From: Paenibacillus phytohabitans
Lineage (GTDB): Bacteria > Bacillota > Bacilli > Paenibacillales > Paenibacillaceae
Reading direction: 5' to 3'
DNA: 64,000 bases
Assembly (NCBI RefSeq): GCF_013141775.1
Contig: NZ_WHOB01000052.1
Location: 1-64,000, forward strand
In this document: positions 25,322 to 34,985 of the stretch, piece after piece
Numbering within the stretch: the first letter of the stretch is position 1
How the letters are laid out: each line of letters opens with the position of its first letter
The notes under the pieces: generated by a model
Seen by the model: only the letters and a program-made list of their open reading frames with translations
Database searches by the model: none
What the model was told of the DNA's origin: nothing
Translations under genes and position numbers: made by a program

Positions 25322-26494
25322 TTAGACAAGACTTAGCAGCTTTTCCCGGACACTTTCCGCCTCATAGTTAGCCAGCAGGGTCTGGTAGGCACGGTCCGCA
25401 AGCACTACTCCCTTTTCGTGATCCTGAAGTAATTGAGTCACGCTTTCGGCAAACGTAACCGGATCATCGGCAATCATAATATTCGCGGAATGCTCATACA
25501 GCAGCCCTTCTGCTCCTTTGGTGCTTGAAACGACAGGAGTCTTGAGCGCCCAGGCCTCCAGTATCTTCAGGCGTGTTCCGCTGCCCTCCTGCAGAGGAGC
25601 GATCACAACCTGCGCCTTTCGTATATAGTCCGCCACACTGTCGACATATCCGGTGATGATGATGGAAGGGTCCTTGTCCGCCAGAGCGGCAACCTCCGGA
25701 TGCACATCCCGGCCGACGATATACCATTTGATGCCCGGAACCTTGGCTTTGATGAGCGGATAGATCTGACGGTAGAAATAGGTAGCTGCATTAATGTTCG
25801 GGAAGTAGTTCATATTGCCCGGGAGAATAATCCACGGCTCTTTCGGAAAAAGCGTATTTGTCCGATAATCGCCCATACGTATGAAGTTAGGAATCACCTG
25901 GACCTTAAAGGAATTTTTAAAGGAAAGTGCCTTGAAGCTCAGCCCGTCCTGTTCGGATGTTGTAAGCAGCAGATTGGTCTTGTCCATCAGCTTAAGCTCA
26001 TCTCTGCGCGTCCATACCGCATTAAGGGAATAAAAGAGTTTGGCGATCCCCCTCTTCCTGCGGGCAAGCTGTGCAGACAATCCGCTCTCGAAGTTATGCG
26101 CGTCCGTGATTATAACAGTGCCAGGGAGGGAACGGCGCACAATGTCAATGCAGCAGCCGAGCAGACTGTGCGAAATAAAGACATGGCTGTATGCATGCTG
26201 TCCGCAGAGCTCTGTAATCTTCTCCTTCATATCCACATCTACATGGCTCATATAAGAGCAATTGCGCCATTTGTACAAGGAGCGAAGCATCGCCCTGCGG
26301 TAATTCATTGTGCGCTTCACCTCATGCACGGTAAGCGACGGTATGGCCTCCGTGTCTTTGGAACCTGAATACGTTAAGAGATCCACATCGTATTTGGCGA
26401 GTAAAATATTCAGAATATTGCCCGTTCTCAGCTTGCCACCGCTATCCTGCGGAAATGGATTCTCTGCAGATATGAACAGCAATTTTTCCCTCAT
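25322..26494 (-). CDS. GT4-type glycosyltransferase
   Basis: 390 residues from the ATG starting MREKLLFISAENPFPQ (AGGAGAAGCC upstream). A longer reading frame lacks a ribosome site. Two Rossmann-like halves. The C-terminal half carries LPGNMNYFPNINAA (about 217-230), YIVGRDVHPEV and the donor-binding EGSGTRLKILEAWALKTPVVSS (about 303-324) typical of a GT4 subfamily. Soluble and cytoplasmic. The acceptor is unknown, but such enzymes usually build surface polysaccharides or glycolipids. Has a diverged paralogue next door. Confidence 0.85.
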   Translation of the reverse strand: MREKLLFISAENPFPQDSGGKLRTGNILNILLAKYDVDLLTYSGSKDTEAIPSLTVHEVKRTMNYRRAMLRSLYKWRNCSYMSHVDVDMKEKITELCGQHAYSHVFISHSLLGCCIDIVRRSLPGTVIITDAHNFESGLSAQLARRKRGIAKLFYSLNAVWTRRDELKLMDKTNLLLTTSEQDGLSFKALSFKNSFKVQVIPNFIRMGDYRTNTLFPKEPWIILPGNMNYFPNINAATYFYRQIYPLIKAKVPGIKWYIVGRDVHPEVAALADKDPSIIITGYVDSVADYIRKAQVVIAPLQEGSGTRLKILEAWALKTPVVSSTKGAEGLLYEHSANIMIADDPVTFAESVTQLLQDHEKGVVLADRAYQTLLANYEAESVREKLLSLV

Positions 26495-26643
26495 GGCTTC
26501 TTCTCCTACTCTCCATTTATCTGTCTGTGTCTGGCAGTGCCAGGTATCTAGCATATATTACCCCAAAGTTCTGCGGAGTTTTGTCGTTTCTTGGCTAATG
26601 CAAAAATAATTTCAAAAAACTGTCATTTTACGAAGCCCGGATA

Positions 26644-26682
26644 CAAAAACAGCGCTGCTCCAGTAAAAGGAGAAGCGCTGTT
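26644..26682 (-). terminator. Terminator after the first GGDEF gene
   Basis: The minus-strand stem AACAGCGCTtCTCC / GGAGcAGCGCTGTT is followed by TTTGT. It lies 55 nt after the GGDEF stop. Confidence 0.75.
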
Positions 26683-26737
26683 GTTCCTAATTTTGTGATT
26701 TAATTTAAATTGCAGTTTAGACTTATGGTCAGTACAC

Positions 26738-27925
26738 TCAGGAATGTACTTCAAGCTCCCTCGCTGTATAGCCGTGGCTTCGGACCACACAATTGCGTCC
26801 GCGCTGCTTCGCCTGGTACAGGGCGGTATCGCTCAGCTTGTACAAAGTATTGAGCGGGACGCGCTCGCCCGAGACGATCGTAATCAGACCGATGCTCACT
26901 GTATAAGAGAGCGTTATCCCATCAATGGTGGCGTCCAGCACGGACCGGCGCAGACGCTCAGCCACTTCCTCACTCGCTTCCTCATCCGCCCGGTGCAGCA
27001 GCACAGCGAATTCTTCCCCGCCGAACCGTCCGAACAGGTCCCCGTTGCCAAGCTGGCGCTCAATTCTGCGGGCAAAGTCGCGCAGCACCTTGTCACCCGT
27101 GTCATGGCCATAGGTATCATTCACCTGTTTGAAATGGTCCACATCCAGCAGCAGGAAAGAGAAGGGCGCCATCTCCTTGGCAGCCGCAGCAATCAGGGGC
27201 CGGGCACGCAGCACGAAGGCTCTGCGGTTAAGAATGCCGGTGAGCTCATCGTATGTGGCTGCACGCTCAAGTTCCGCATAGGACTGCTCCCTGGAGAGCA
27301 GCATGAAGCCGGCGGTTCCGAGAAACATCAGCAGATATATTCCTATATAGAAAAAGACTTGCATCCACTCACCAATAGGTGAGCCCTCAGGCGGAGGATA
27401 TACCAGTCTGCTTGCATTGCAGAACATCGAGAGGATAACAATACCGTAGAGCAAGCCCATAATTTCCTGAAGCGGTGTTTTTTTCACTTTCCAGCATAAC
27501 ATATACGCAGGATAGATCAGCAGCAGTGCCCCGGCAAGCGAGGCAGCTGCAATTAGCCGCGGTACGTCCGGAGACAGCAGATACAGGAGGAGCAGAGCAA
27601 GTGCGGCACATCCGGTTAGTGTATAATAAATCCGCTTTATCCGTTCGGAATAGACCTCCAGCATCTTGAGCAGTGCGAAGATTTCTGCGGTTCCACCGGC
27701 CAGATTCAAGAGAATAATGCAGGGAAGGACAACCTTAAATTCACGATATTCCCTTAACAGCAGAAGGATCATAATCACCAGCTGCAGAATTTTGGCGGTC
27801 AGGAACAGCAGGGATGTACCATCTTTCGGATAACGCGACCGGTAAGCCAGAGTGAGCATAACCGTAAAGAAATTACCAAAAAAGAGACACGCCAGCAGTG
27901 TCTTGAAATCCAGACTGGCAGCCAT
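26738..27925 (-). CDS. Membrane-bound GGDEF diguanylate cyclase
   Basis: 395 residues from ATG at 27925 (GGGGGTGG upstream). About seven membrane helices (residues 5-225) end in a short linker, then a complete GGDEF domain: LLDVDHFKQVNDTYGHDTGDKVL (metal and substrate residues) and the signature GGEEF near 310. Synthesises cyclic di-GMP from two GTP. No RxxD product-inhibition motif is obvious before the signature. The upstream neighbour at 27983 has the same architecture and probably arose by duplication, separated by only 57 nt. Confidence 0.9.
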   Translation of the reverse strand: MAASLDFKTLLACLFFGNFFTVMLTLAYRSRYPKDGTSLLFLTAKILQLVIMILLLLREYREFKVVLPCIILLNLAGGTAEIFALLKMLEVYSERIKRIYYTLTGCAALALLLLYLLSPDVPRLIAAASLAGALLLIYPAYMLCWKVKKTPLQEIMGLLYGIVILSMFCNASRLVYPPPEGSPIGEWMQVFFYIGIYLLMFLGTAGFMLLSREQSYAELERAATYDELTGILNRRAFVLRARPLIAAAAKEMAPFSFLLLDVDHFKQVNDTYGHDTGDKVLRDFARRIERQLGNGDLFGRFGGEEFAVLLHRADEEASEEVAERLRRSVLDATIDGITLSYTVSIGLITIVSGERVPLNTLYKLSDTALYQAKQRGRNCVVRSHGYTARELEVHS

Positions 27926-27982
27926 AGCGTCCACCCCCTTGCTCATCGATGTCATATGTATGATGTGTATAATCCCGTTCTT

Positions 27983-29140
27983 TTACCCGGCTCTGACCAC
28001 ACGGTCCCGTCCGTCCTGCTTCGCCTGATACAGGGCTCTGTCACTAAGCTTGTACAGGGTATTCAAGGCGGTCTGCTGATCCGGAAGCACTGTAATCATT
28101 CCGATGCTTACGGTGTACCCGCCGGCAAGACTGTCTCCCGAAGCCTCCTTAACGGCTTGGCGCAGTTCTTCCGCCTTGCGGCTGCTGTTCTCCGCATCCT
28201 GCCCATAGAGCATAATGGCGAATTCTTCGCCGCCAACCCGGCCGAACAAGTCACCGATTCCCAGCCGGCTCTCAATGGTAAGCGCGAAATCCTGAAGTAC
28301 TACATCGCCTTTGTCATGTCCATATGTATCATTCACTATTTTGAAATGGTCCAGATCCAAGAGCAGCATTGAGCAGTATTCCCGCTTTCTTGCCGCCATC
28401 GCCAGCTTCAGCTCAGCCTCTATCAGAAAAGCCCTGCGGCCAAGGATTCCGGTAAGGCTGTCATAAGTGGCTATGCGCTTCAGCTTCTCATATGAATGCT
28501 CATTGGAGAGCAGGATGAAAGCCGCAATTCCCCCGACCAGCATCAAAAACATCCCCAGGTAATACAAATACTGTGCAGGATTAGCTGTCAGCGGTCCCAT
28601 TTCCGGTTCCAGAATCAGCGCGACAAAGGACCGCAACAGCATCACGGCAGCAATGGTATAAAATACGCTTCCCATTATTTTCTGGAGCGGAGAACGTTCT
28701 TTACCCGCCGTCAAACGGTAGCCGGGGTAGATCACAAACAGCATTACCCATAGCGAGGTCGTGGCCACCCGCAGGTTCGCATGGTTGAAGAACAGGGCGA
28801 TGATACAAAAGCTCAGAACACTGCCCGCAACCAGCCCCGAATAATAGAGCTTCGCCTTACGGTCCATCATCCCCATCATCATCAGCAGGGCCGAAATTTC
28901 CAGACCTCCTCCAGCCAGAATGAGCGCATTGCTTAGAGGTACGGCGATCCAATGGGGGATATAATCCCATAGCAGAATAGAGCCCCAGAAGACGACCTGA
29001 AGCCACTTTGCAGTTATAAAAAGGACCGAGGCGGTATCCTTGGCGAAATGGTAGCGGTAAAAGGTAATCAGCAGGCCGGAAAACAAGTTCCCCAAGATGA
29101 ACAAGTACAACAATGTATTAATATCAAGCTGAAAGCTCAT
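27983..29140 (-). CDS. Membrane-bound GGDEF diguanylate cyclase, paralogue
   Basis: 385 residues with the same build as the downstream neighbour: about seven membrane helices, then GGDEF with LLDLDHFKIVNDTYGHDKGDVVLQDF and an intact GGEEF signature. The two share the block YDSLTGILGRRAF / YDELTGILNRRAF and the C-terminal ALNTLYKLSDRALYQAKQ.GR. The spacing suggests one transcript. The hydrophobic sensor parts are the more diverged half, so signal input probably differs. Confidence 0.9.
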   Translation of the reverse strand: MSFQLDINTLLYLFILGNLFSGLLITFYRYHFAKDTASVLFITAKWLQVVFWGSILLWDYIPHWIAVPLSNALILAGGGLEISALLMMMGMMDRKAKLYYSGLVAGSVLSFCIIALFFNHANLRVATTSLWVMLFVIYPGYRLTAGKERSPLQKIMGSVFYTIAAVMLLRSFVALILEPEMGPLTANPAQYLYYLGMFLMLVGGIAAFILLSNEHSYEKLKRIATYDSLTGILGRRAFLIEAELKLAMAARKREYCSMLLLDLDHFKIVNDTYGHDKGDVVLQDFALTIESRLGIGDLFGRVGGEEFAIMLYGQDAENSSRKAEELRQAVKEASGDSLAGGYTVSIGMITVLPDQQTALNTLYKLSDRALYQAKQDGRDRVVRAG

Positions 29141-29265
29141 GAGTACACCACCAAATATGCGGGAATACCTTCTCTTTTAAGGACAATATCATTCACAAGC
29201 TATATCGGCAAAATGTTGGTTTAATTTCACTTCTAATTTCTCAGACCGCCAGATACCTCCTGACA

Positions 29266-29317
29266 TAAAAAGAAGAAACGGCTTCGTTGTCCTTATTCAA
29301 GGAACGGAAACCGTTTC
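29266..29317 (-). terminator. Terminator after murC (dispersed palindrome, copy A)
   Basis: The arms GAAACGG and CCGTTTC (29275-29281 and 29311-29317) enclose a second pairing (TCCTT / AAGGA). On the minus strand a T-rich tail (TTCTTTTTATG) follows, so it can end murC transcription. A related palindrome recurs at 34946-34985. Confidence 0.7.
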
Positions 29318-29388
29318 TGTTAAAATACCTAGCTATCCTATTACTGTAAAGAGATATGTGTAATCTGCATAGAATGGCCTAAGCCCTA

Positions 29389-30765
29389 TTAACGATTCTT
29401 CAGATTATCCGCCAGTGCATACCCGACCTTCCAGATATCACCCGCACCCATTGTAATCACCAGATCACCGGGAGCAATGCGGTCCTGCAGGTCAGCCAGC
29501 ACAGCTTCCTTCGTCGGCAGATGCCGTGCACCGGCGTTGCTGTTCTGCACAATGAGCTCCACCAGCTTCGCGGAGGTGACTCCCTCGATCTGCTTCTCTC
29601 CGGCAGGCGAGTAGATATCGGTAATAATCACTTCGTCCGCTTCGCTGAACGCACGGCTGAACGCATCCAGCAGGAAGAAGGTACGCGTGTAGCGCTGCGG
29701 CTGGAACACGGCGATAATCCGTTTGCCTGTAGCCTTGGCAGCACTAATGGTAGCCTGAATCTCCGTTGGATGATGCGCATAATCATCAATGACGAGAATC
29801 TCGTTGATCTCTCCCAGCACCTGGAAGCGCCGCTTGGCACCGTGGAATTTCACAATTGCTGCAGCGATCGCTTCAAAGGCAATGCCGGATTTCAGACAGG
29901 AAATTACCGCCGCCATTGAATTATACAGATTGTATTGCCCCGGAATGGAAAGCTCAATACGGCCCAGAACCTCCGTACCGCGATTCATCGTGTACGACAC
30001 CTGGCGGTCGCCCAGAACGATGTCGGTCGCCGTGTAATCTGCAGTCTCCGAATAAATTCCGTAGGTGATAACCGTACCTTTTACTTGAGGCAGCAGAGAT
30101 TTCACATTCTCATCATCCGCGCACACAATAGCCGTTCCGTCCTCACGCAGCTGGTTCATAAACTGCACATAAGCTTCCTTCAGCTGGCCGAAATCACCGC
30201 CGTAGTTCTCCAGATGGTCGGCTTCAATATTCGTTACAATCCCCAGCCAAGGATGGTACTGCAGGAATGAGCCATCACTCTCATCCGCTTCGGCTACGAC
30301 GAATTCCCCTTGTCCTGCCTTGGCATTCGTACCGACGTTCATGATCTCCCCGCCAATAATATACGTAGGATCCACGCCGCAGTCTTCCATAACCAGAGCA
30401 ATCATCGACGAGGTGGTAGTCTTGCCGTGCGCACCCGCAACAGCCACACCCTTGCGCTCATTCAGCAGACGGGCAAGCATCTGCGAACGGTGAAGAATCG
30501 GTATTTTGAGACGCTCCGCTTCTACCCATTCTACGTTATCCGATGCAAGCGCCGTAGAATATACGACCAGATCTGCGCCTTTGACCTGTTCGGCCGTATG
30601 TCCAATGTAGACCTTGGCACCTTTGGCAATCAATTTCTCCGTTAACTCTTGGGCAGCTACGTCAGAACCCGTAACTGTATATCCCATCTCCAGCATCACC
30701 CGGGCAATCGCGCTCATACCGTAGCCGCCGATCCCTATAAAATGCACACGTTCAGTAGTATCCAA
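29389..30765 (-). CDS. murC: UDP-N-acetylmuramate--L-alanine ligase
   Basis: 458 residues from TTG at 30765, seven bases after the folC stop with GGTGA upstream. A longer frame would overlap folC. Adds L-Ala to UDP-MurNAc in peptidoglycan synthesis. HFIGIGGYGMSAIARVML (about 8-25) is the N-terminal UDP-binding motif, GAHGKTTTSSMIALVM (about 109-124) the ATP loop, EADESDGSFL near 175 and DDYAHHPTEIQAT near 327. In many Bacillota murC lies elsewhere, and its coupling to folC, another Mur-ligase-fold enzyme, is notable. Confidence 0.96.
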   Translation of the reverse strand: MDTTERVHFIGIGGYGMSAIARVMLEMGYTVTGSDVAAQELTEKLIAKGAKVYIGHTAEQVKGADLVVYSTALASDNVEWVEAERLKIPILHRSQMLARLLNERKGVAVAGAHGKTTTSSMIALVMEDCGVDPTYIIGGEIMNVGTNAKAGQGEFVVAEADESDGSFLQYHPWLGIVTNIEADHLENYGGDFGQLKEAYVQFMNQLREDGTAIVCADDENVKSLLPQVKGTVITYGIYSETADYTATDIVLGDRQVSYTMNRGTEVLGRIELSIPGQYNLYNSMAAVISCLKSGIAFEAIAAAIVKFHGAKRRFQVLGEINEILVIDDYAHHPTEIQATISAAKATGKRIIAVFQPQRYTRTFFLLDAFSRAFSEADEVIITDIYSPAGEKQIEGVTSAKLVELIVQNSNAGARHLPTKEAVLADLQDRIAPGDLVITMGAGDIWKVGYALADNLKNR

Positions 30766-30772
30766 CAGTTCG

Positions 30773-32149
30773 TCACCAGCCTTTTTCAGAATCGGGTTGC
30801 CGTAAAAGCGTACTGCGTACATCAGAAATCAAATACAGCGTTCCGGACACGACCGCAAGGTCATCGTCCGCTGTGATCGTCTGCAGCAGATGCAGCGCTT
30901 GGCCCCAATTACGTTCTACTATGATTTCCAAGTTTTCCTTGGCATATTTATTCCGCAGACTTTCTGCGATGGCCTGCAGATCTTCCGCGTCCATTTTCTT
31001 CCGGAAATCCGGTTCGGTCAGGATGAGCGTATCCACTATAGGCAGTATATGCTTGAGATACGACTCGTGATGCTTATTTGCCAGCATCCCCATGAGCAAA
31101 TTTAATTTACCGTATGGCCCAAACTGCGGAAGACTCTTGGCCAGGCTCTCTGCACCTTCCGGATTATGCGCTCCGTCCAGAATAATTCTGGGCGAAGTGC
31201 CTACTTCCTCCAGCCTTCCGGCCCAGAATGTACCGCGGAATCCCTCCAGCACATCCTCGTCCTCCAGCATGAAGGCCATATACTGACGCAGCACCTCAAG
31301 GACCATCATAGCTCCCGCTGCATTCTCCAGCTGATGTTCGCCTTTCATAGCGATATCCAGCTCTAGCGAGCGGAATGGACCCTGGAAGGTGAAATGCTGG
31401 TAGCCGTCCCTGAGCTCTACGCCACTATAGCTGAAATCTTCTCCAGCCAAATATAGAGTAGAACGGGTAGACGCCGCTTTAGCCTTCAGTACTGCGATAG
31501 CCTCCGGCTGGCTCACACAGCTGACTGCGGGAACGCCCGGCTTAATAATTCCGGCCTTCTCACCGGCAATCAGCTCCAGTGTATCTCCCAGCACATCGGT
31601 ATGATCATGCCCCACATTCGTGATTACAGACACAACCGGGGTAACGATGTTCGTTACATCCAGCCTTCCCCCAAGACCAGTCTCCCATACGACTACATCC
31701 GGATAACAGACTTCGCCATAATAGAGAATGGCCAGTGCCGTCGACACCTCGAACATTGTCGGCGAACCCAGCTCACCGCCCGCGATCTCTTGAACCAGCG
31801 GACGCAGTTTATTAACCAGTTCCAGCAAAGTCTCTTCGGGAATATCGATTCCGTTGTACTGGAAACGGTTCGTGAATTTCGTGATATAAGGAGAAGTAAA
31901 GGTCCCCACCGTGTAACCGCTCTGAATAAGCACACGGGTCAGAAAGGCACAGGTAGAGCCTTTGCCGTTCGTCCCCGCTACGTGAATGAACTTGAGCTTG
32001 CGGTGCGGATGACCCAGCTTCTCCATCAGAAGCTCTATCCGTTCAAGACCCGGCCGGATACCGAAAGGAATCAGGCTGTTAATCCAGTCTACTGCTTCTG
32101 TATAAGAACTTAAGGGAGCGGCACTGCCGCTCCGTGTGATCTCTTCCAT
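30773..32149 (-). CDS. folC: Dihydrofolate/folylpolyglutamate synthase
   Basis: 458 residues. Adds glutamate to folates, with possible dihydrofolate synthase activity. The ATP loop is AGTNGKGSTCAFLTRVL (about 57-73), the omega-loop region is FTSPYITKFTNRFQYNG (about 81-97), and ETGLGGRLDVTN near 145 and DGAHNPEGAESL near 322 are typical. It lies directly after valS (5-nt gap), as in B. subtilis, and is followed by murC. Confidence 0.96.
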   Translation of the reverse strand: MEEITRSGSAAPLSSYTEAVDWINSLIPFGIRPGLERIELLMEKLGHPHRKLKFIHVAGTNGKGSTCAFLTRVLIQSGYTVGTFTSPYITKFTNRFQYNGIDIPEETLLELVNKLRPLVQEIAGGELGSPTMFEVSTALAILYYGEVCYPDVVVWETGLGGRLDVTNIVTPVVSVITNVGHDHTDVLGDTLELIAGEKAGIIKPGVPAVSCVSQPEAIAVLKAKAASTRSTLYLAGEDFSYSGVELRDGYQHFTFQGPFRSLELDIAMKGEHQLENAAGAMMVLEVLRQYMAFMLEDEDVLEGFRGTFWAGRLEEVGTSPRIILDGAHNPEGAESLAKSLPQFGPYGKLNLLMGMLANKHHESYLKHILPIVDTLILTEPDFRKKMDAEDLQAIAESLRNKYAKENLEIIVERNWGQALHLLQTITADDDLAVVSGTLYLISDVRSTLLRQPDSEKGW

Positions 32150-32154
32150 GTCCC

Positions 32155-34881
32155 TTATCCTCTCAGCTCTGCGATACGGGCCAGCACTTTCTCGCGTCTA
32201 TCGGAATAGTCCGCCTGCTTCGCCCGCTCCTCTTCGATGACTTTAGCTGGCGCCTTGGCGACAAAGCCCTGATTGCCGAGCTTTTTCTCCACGCGTTCAA
32301 CTTCGCTGTTCAGTGTCTGGACTTCTTTTTCCAGACGGGCAATTTCCTGTTCAATGTCGATCAGTCCTGATAACGGCAGAAGCAGCTCGGCGCCTGTAAC
32401 CACAGCAGACATCACTTTATCCGGTGTCTGCGGCGCAAGCCCTGCTTCGAAGGAAGAGGTGTTGCAGAAGCGCCCGATGTAATTGTCGTTGCGGGAAATA
32501 ATGTCCAGGGTTTCCTGCCCCCCGGCTTTGATAATCAGTTCTACCTTCTTGCTCATCGGCACGTTCACTTCCGCACGGATATTACGAACGGCACGGATAA
32601 CATCCATCAGGAGATTCATTTCTGCCACTGCCTGCGGATTCTCAAGCGCAGAATCATACTTCGGCCATTCGGCCAGTGTGATGGTGTCGCCCTGATGCGG
32701 CAGATGCTGCCAGATCTCTTCCGTAATGAACGGCATGAACGGATGAATCAGGCGTAGCGTGCGGTCCAGTACATAGGCCAGAACCGATTGTGTCTTGGCC
32801 TTGGCAGCCGCGTCCGCTCCGTACAGCGAGAGCTTGGCGAATTCGATATACCAGTCGCACAGATCATCCCAGATGAAGTTGTACAGCAGCCGGCCGGTCT
32901 CGCCGAACTCGTACGAGTCAATTAGACGCGTAATATCGCGGGAAGTTTCGTTCAGGCGGTGCAGAATCCAGTGGTCCGCCGTGCTGAGCTCACCTGTAAT
33001 GTCAATATCTTCAAAAGAAACACCTTCTAGATTCATCAGTGCAAAGCGTGAGGCATTCCATATCTTGTTGGCAAAATTCCGCGCCTGCTCTACCTTTTCC
33101 ATCCGGAACCGCAGATCCTGACCGGCTGTGCTGCCTGTAGTAATCATATAGCGCATAGCGTCTGCGCCATACTGCTCGATTACATCCAGCGGATCGATAC
33201 CGTTGCCGAGTGATTTGGACATTTTGCGTCCTTCAGCATCGCGTACGAGACCATGCATCAGCACGTCGGAGAATGGCTTCTGTCCGGTGAATTCCAGAGC
33301 CGAGAAGATCATGCGGGCTACCCAGAAGTAGATGATATCGTAGCCGGTAACCAGCACATTGTTCGGATAGTAACGCTGATAGTCGCTGCTGTTCTCATCA
33401 GGCCAGCCCAGTGTGGCGAACGGCCAGAGGTTCGAGCTGAACCAGGTATCCAGAACATCCTCATCCTGCTTCAGGTCTGTCAGGCCGCTGATCCGGCGTG
33501 CTTCTTCTTCATCATTCGCAACAACGATCTCTCCCGTAGATTCGGAGTACCAGGCCGGGATGCGGTGGCCCCACCACAATTGGCGGGAAATACACCAGTC
33601 GCGTACATTCTCGATCCAGTTCAGGTAAGTCTTCTCGAAGCGGTCCGGCACGAAGTTAACGCCGGTTCCATCCTTCTGCGCCGCGATAGCAGCTTCCGCC
33701 AGCGGCTGCATCTTCACGAACCACTGGGTGGACAGGTAAGGCTCAACTACGGCTCCCGAACGCTCGCTGTGTCCAACCTGATGTACGTGGTCCTCAATGG
33801 ATACAAGCACACCCTGCTCCTTCAGGTCGGCAATGATCGCCTTGCGGCAGTCACTGCGGTCCAGTCCCTGGTATTTGCCTGCTTCCGCATTCATAATTCC
33901 GCCTTCATCCATCACATTAATCTGTGGAAGATTATGGCGCACGCCCATCTCAAAGTCATTCGGATCATGTGCCGGGGTAATCTTCACCGCGCCGCTGCCG
34001 AATTCCTTATCTACATAATCATCAGCGATAACCGGAATTTCCCGCAAGGTAATCGGCAGGATCAGGGTTTTGCCGATAAGATCCTTGTAACGGTCATCCT
34101 CCGGATGCACGGCAACCGCAGTATCGCCCAGCATCGTTTCCGGCCGGGTTGTAGCTACAGTAATATAGCCGCTGCCGTCCTTAAGCGGATAGCGCAGATG
34201 GTACAGATGGCCATTTACCTCTTTATATTCAACTTCGATGTCCGACAGAGCCGTGCGTGCAGCCGGATCCCAGTTGATAATGCGTTTGCCGCGGTAGATC
34301 AGGCCCTTCTGGTACAGCTCAACAAACACCTTGCTTACCGCCTTCTTCATTCCATCATCAAAGGTAAACCGTTCGCGGGAGTAATCCAGAGACAGGCCCA
34401 TCTTGGCCCATTGGTCATGAATCGTCTCTGCATACTGGTCTTTCCAGGCCCATACCTGCTCCAGGAACTTCTCGCGTCCCAGATCATGGCGGGAGATTCC
34501 CTGCTGGCGCAGCTTCTGCTCTACCTTGGTCTGCGTAGCAATGCCTGCATGATCCGTACCCGGCAGCCACAAGGTATCATAACCCTGCATCCGCTTGGTT
34601 CGAATCAGCACATCCTGAAGCGTGAAATCCAGTGCGTGTCCGATATGCAGCATTCCTGTTACATTCGGCGGCGGAATTACGATGCTGTAAGGCTCCGCAT
34701 CCGGCCGCTTGCCTGCTTCGAAGAAGCCGTTCTCCATCCAGTAAGTATACCATTTCTTCTCCGCCGACCCCGGATCATAGGTAGTCGGCATATCGCTTTG
34801 CTTGTGATTCGCAGTAGCGGTGTCTTCTGCCGCTTCCAGCTGGTTCGTCAGCTCTGCTGCTGTATTGTTGTTATCAGCCAT
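32155..34881 (-). CDS. valS: Valyl-tRNA synthetase
   Basis: 908 residues from the ATG at 34881 with GGAGGG upstream. Class I synthetase: HIGHALDF motif (HIGH) near 95, KMSKS in GRKMSKSLGNGIDP near 550, the large CP1 editing domain between them (VATTRPETMLGDTAVAVHPED near 230-250), an anticodon-binding helical domain, and a C-terminal coiled coil (LIDIEQEIARLEKEVQTLNSEVERVEKKL, about 845-873) typical of ValRS. Expression is set by the upstream T-box leader. Confidence 0.98.
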   Translation of the reverse strand: MADNNNTAAELTNQLEAAEDTATANHKQSDMPTTYDPGSAEKKWYTYWMENGFFEAGKRPDAEPYSIVIPPPNVTGMLHIGHALDFTLQDVLIRTKRMQGYDTLWLPGTDHAGIATQTKVEQKLRQQGISRHDLGREKFLEQVWAWKDQYAETIHDQWAKMGLSLDYSRERFTFDDGMKKAVSKVFVELYQKGLIYRGKRIINWDPAARTALSDIEVEYKEVNGHLYHLRYPLKDGSGYITVATTRPETMLGDTAVAVHPEDDRYKDLIGKTLILPITLREIPVIADDYVDKEFGSGAVKITPAHDPNDFEMGVRHNLPQINVMDEGGIMNAEAGKYQGLDRSDCRKAIIADLKEQGVLVSIEDHVHQVGHSERSGAVVEPYLSTQWFVKMQPLAEAAIAAQKDGTGVNFVPDRFEKTYLNWIENVRDWCISRQLWWGHRIPAWYSESTGEIVVANDEEEARRISGLTDLKQDEDVLDTWFSSNLWPFATLGWPDENSSDYQRYYPNNVLVTGYDIIYFWVARMIFSALEFTGQKPFSDVLMHGLVRDAEGRKMSKSLGNGIDPLDVIEQYGADAMRYMITTGSTAGQDLRFRMEKVEQARNFANKIWNASRFALMNLEGVSFEDIDITGELSTADHWILHRLNETSRDITRLIDSYEFGETGRLLYNFIWDDLCDWYIEFAKLSLYGADAAAKAKTQSVLAYVLDRTLRLIHPFMPFITEEIWQHLPHQGDTITLAEWPKYDSALENPQAVAEMNLLMDVIRAVRNIRAEVNVPMSKKVELIIKAGGQETLDIISRNDNYIGRFCNTSSFEAGLAPQTPDKVMSAVVTGAELLLPLSGLIDIEQEIARLEKEVQTLNSEVERVEKKLGNQGFVAKAPAKVIEEERAKQADYSDRREKVLARIAELRG

Positions 34882-34945
34882 TGTGAACCCTCCATTAGAG
34901 AAAATGATGAGAAGCATTTTGTATTCTGTAACAATCTGACAAGTG

Positions 34946-34985
34946 GAAACGGCTTTGCCGTCCTGTCTAAGGACGGTACCGTTTC
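34946..34985. repeat. Dispersed palindrome, copy B, in the valS leader
   Basis: Outer arms GAAACGG / CCGTTTC with an inner stem GCCGTCCT / AGGACGGT. It matches the layout of the murC terminator palindrome at 29275-29317, with compensating differences in the inner stem. There is no T tract. It lies between the T-box terminator and valS, so it will be in every read-through valS mRNA. Confidence 0.65.

Noticed and set aside
30766..30822. N-terminal extension of murC into folC
   Set aside because: MurC proteins begin near DTTERVHFIGIGG. The TTG at 30765 has GGTGA upstream and the extension would lie within folC.
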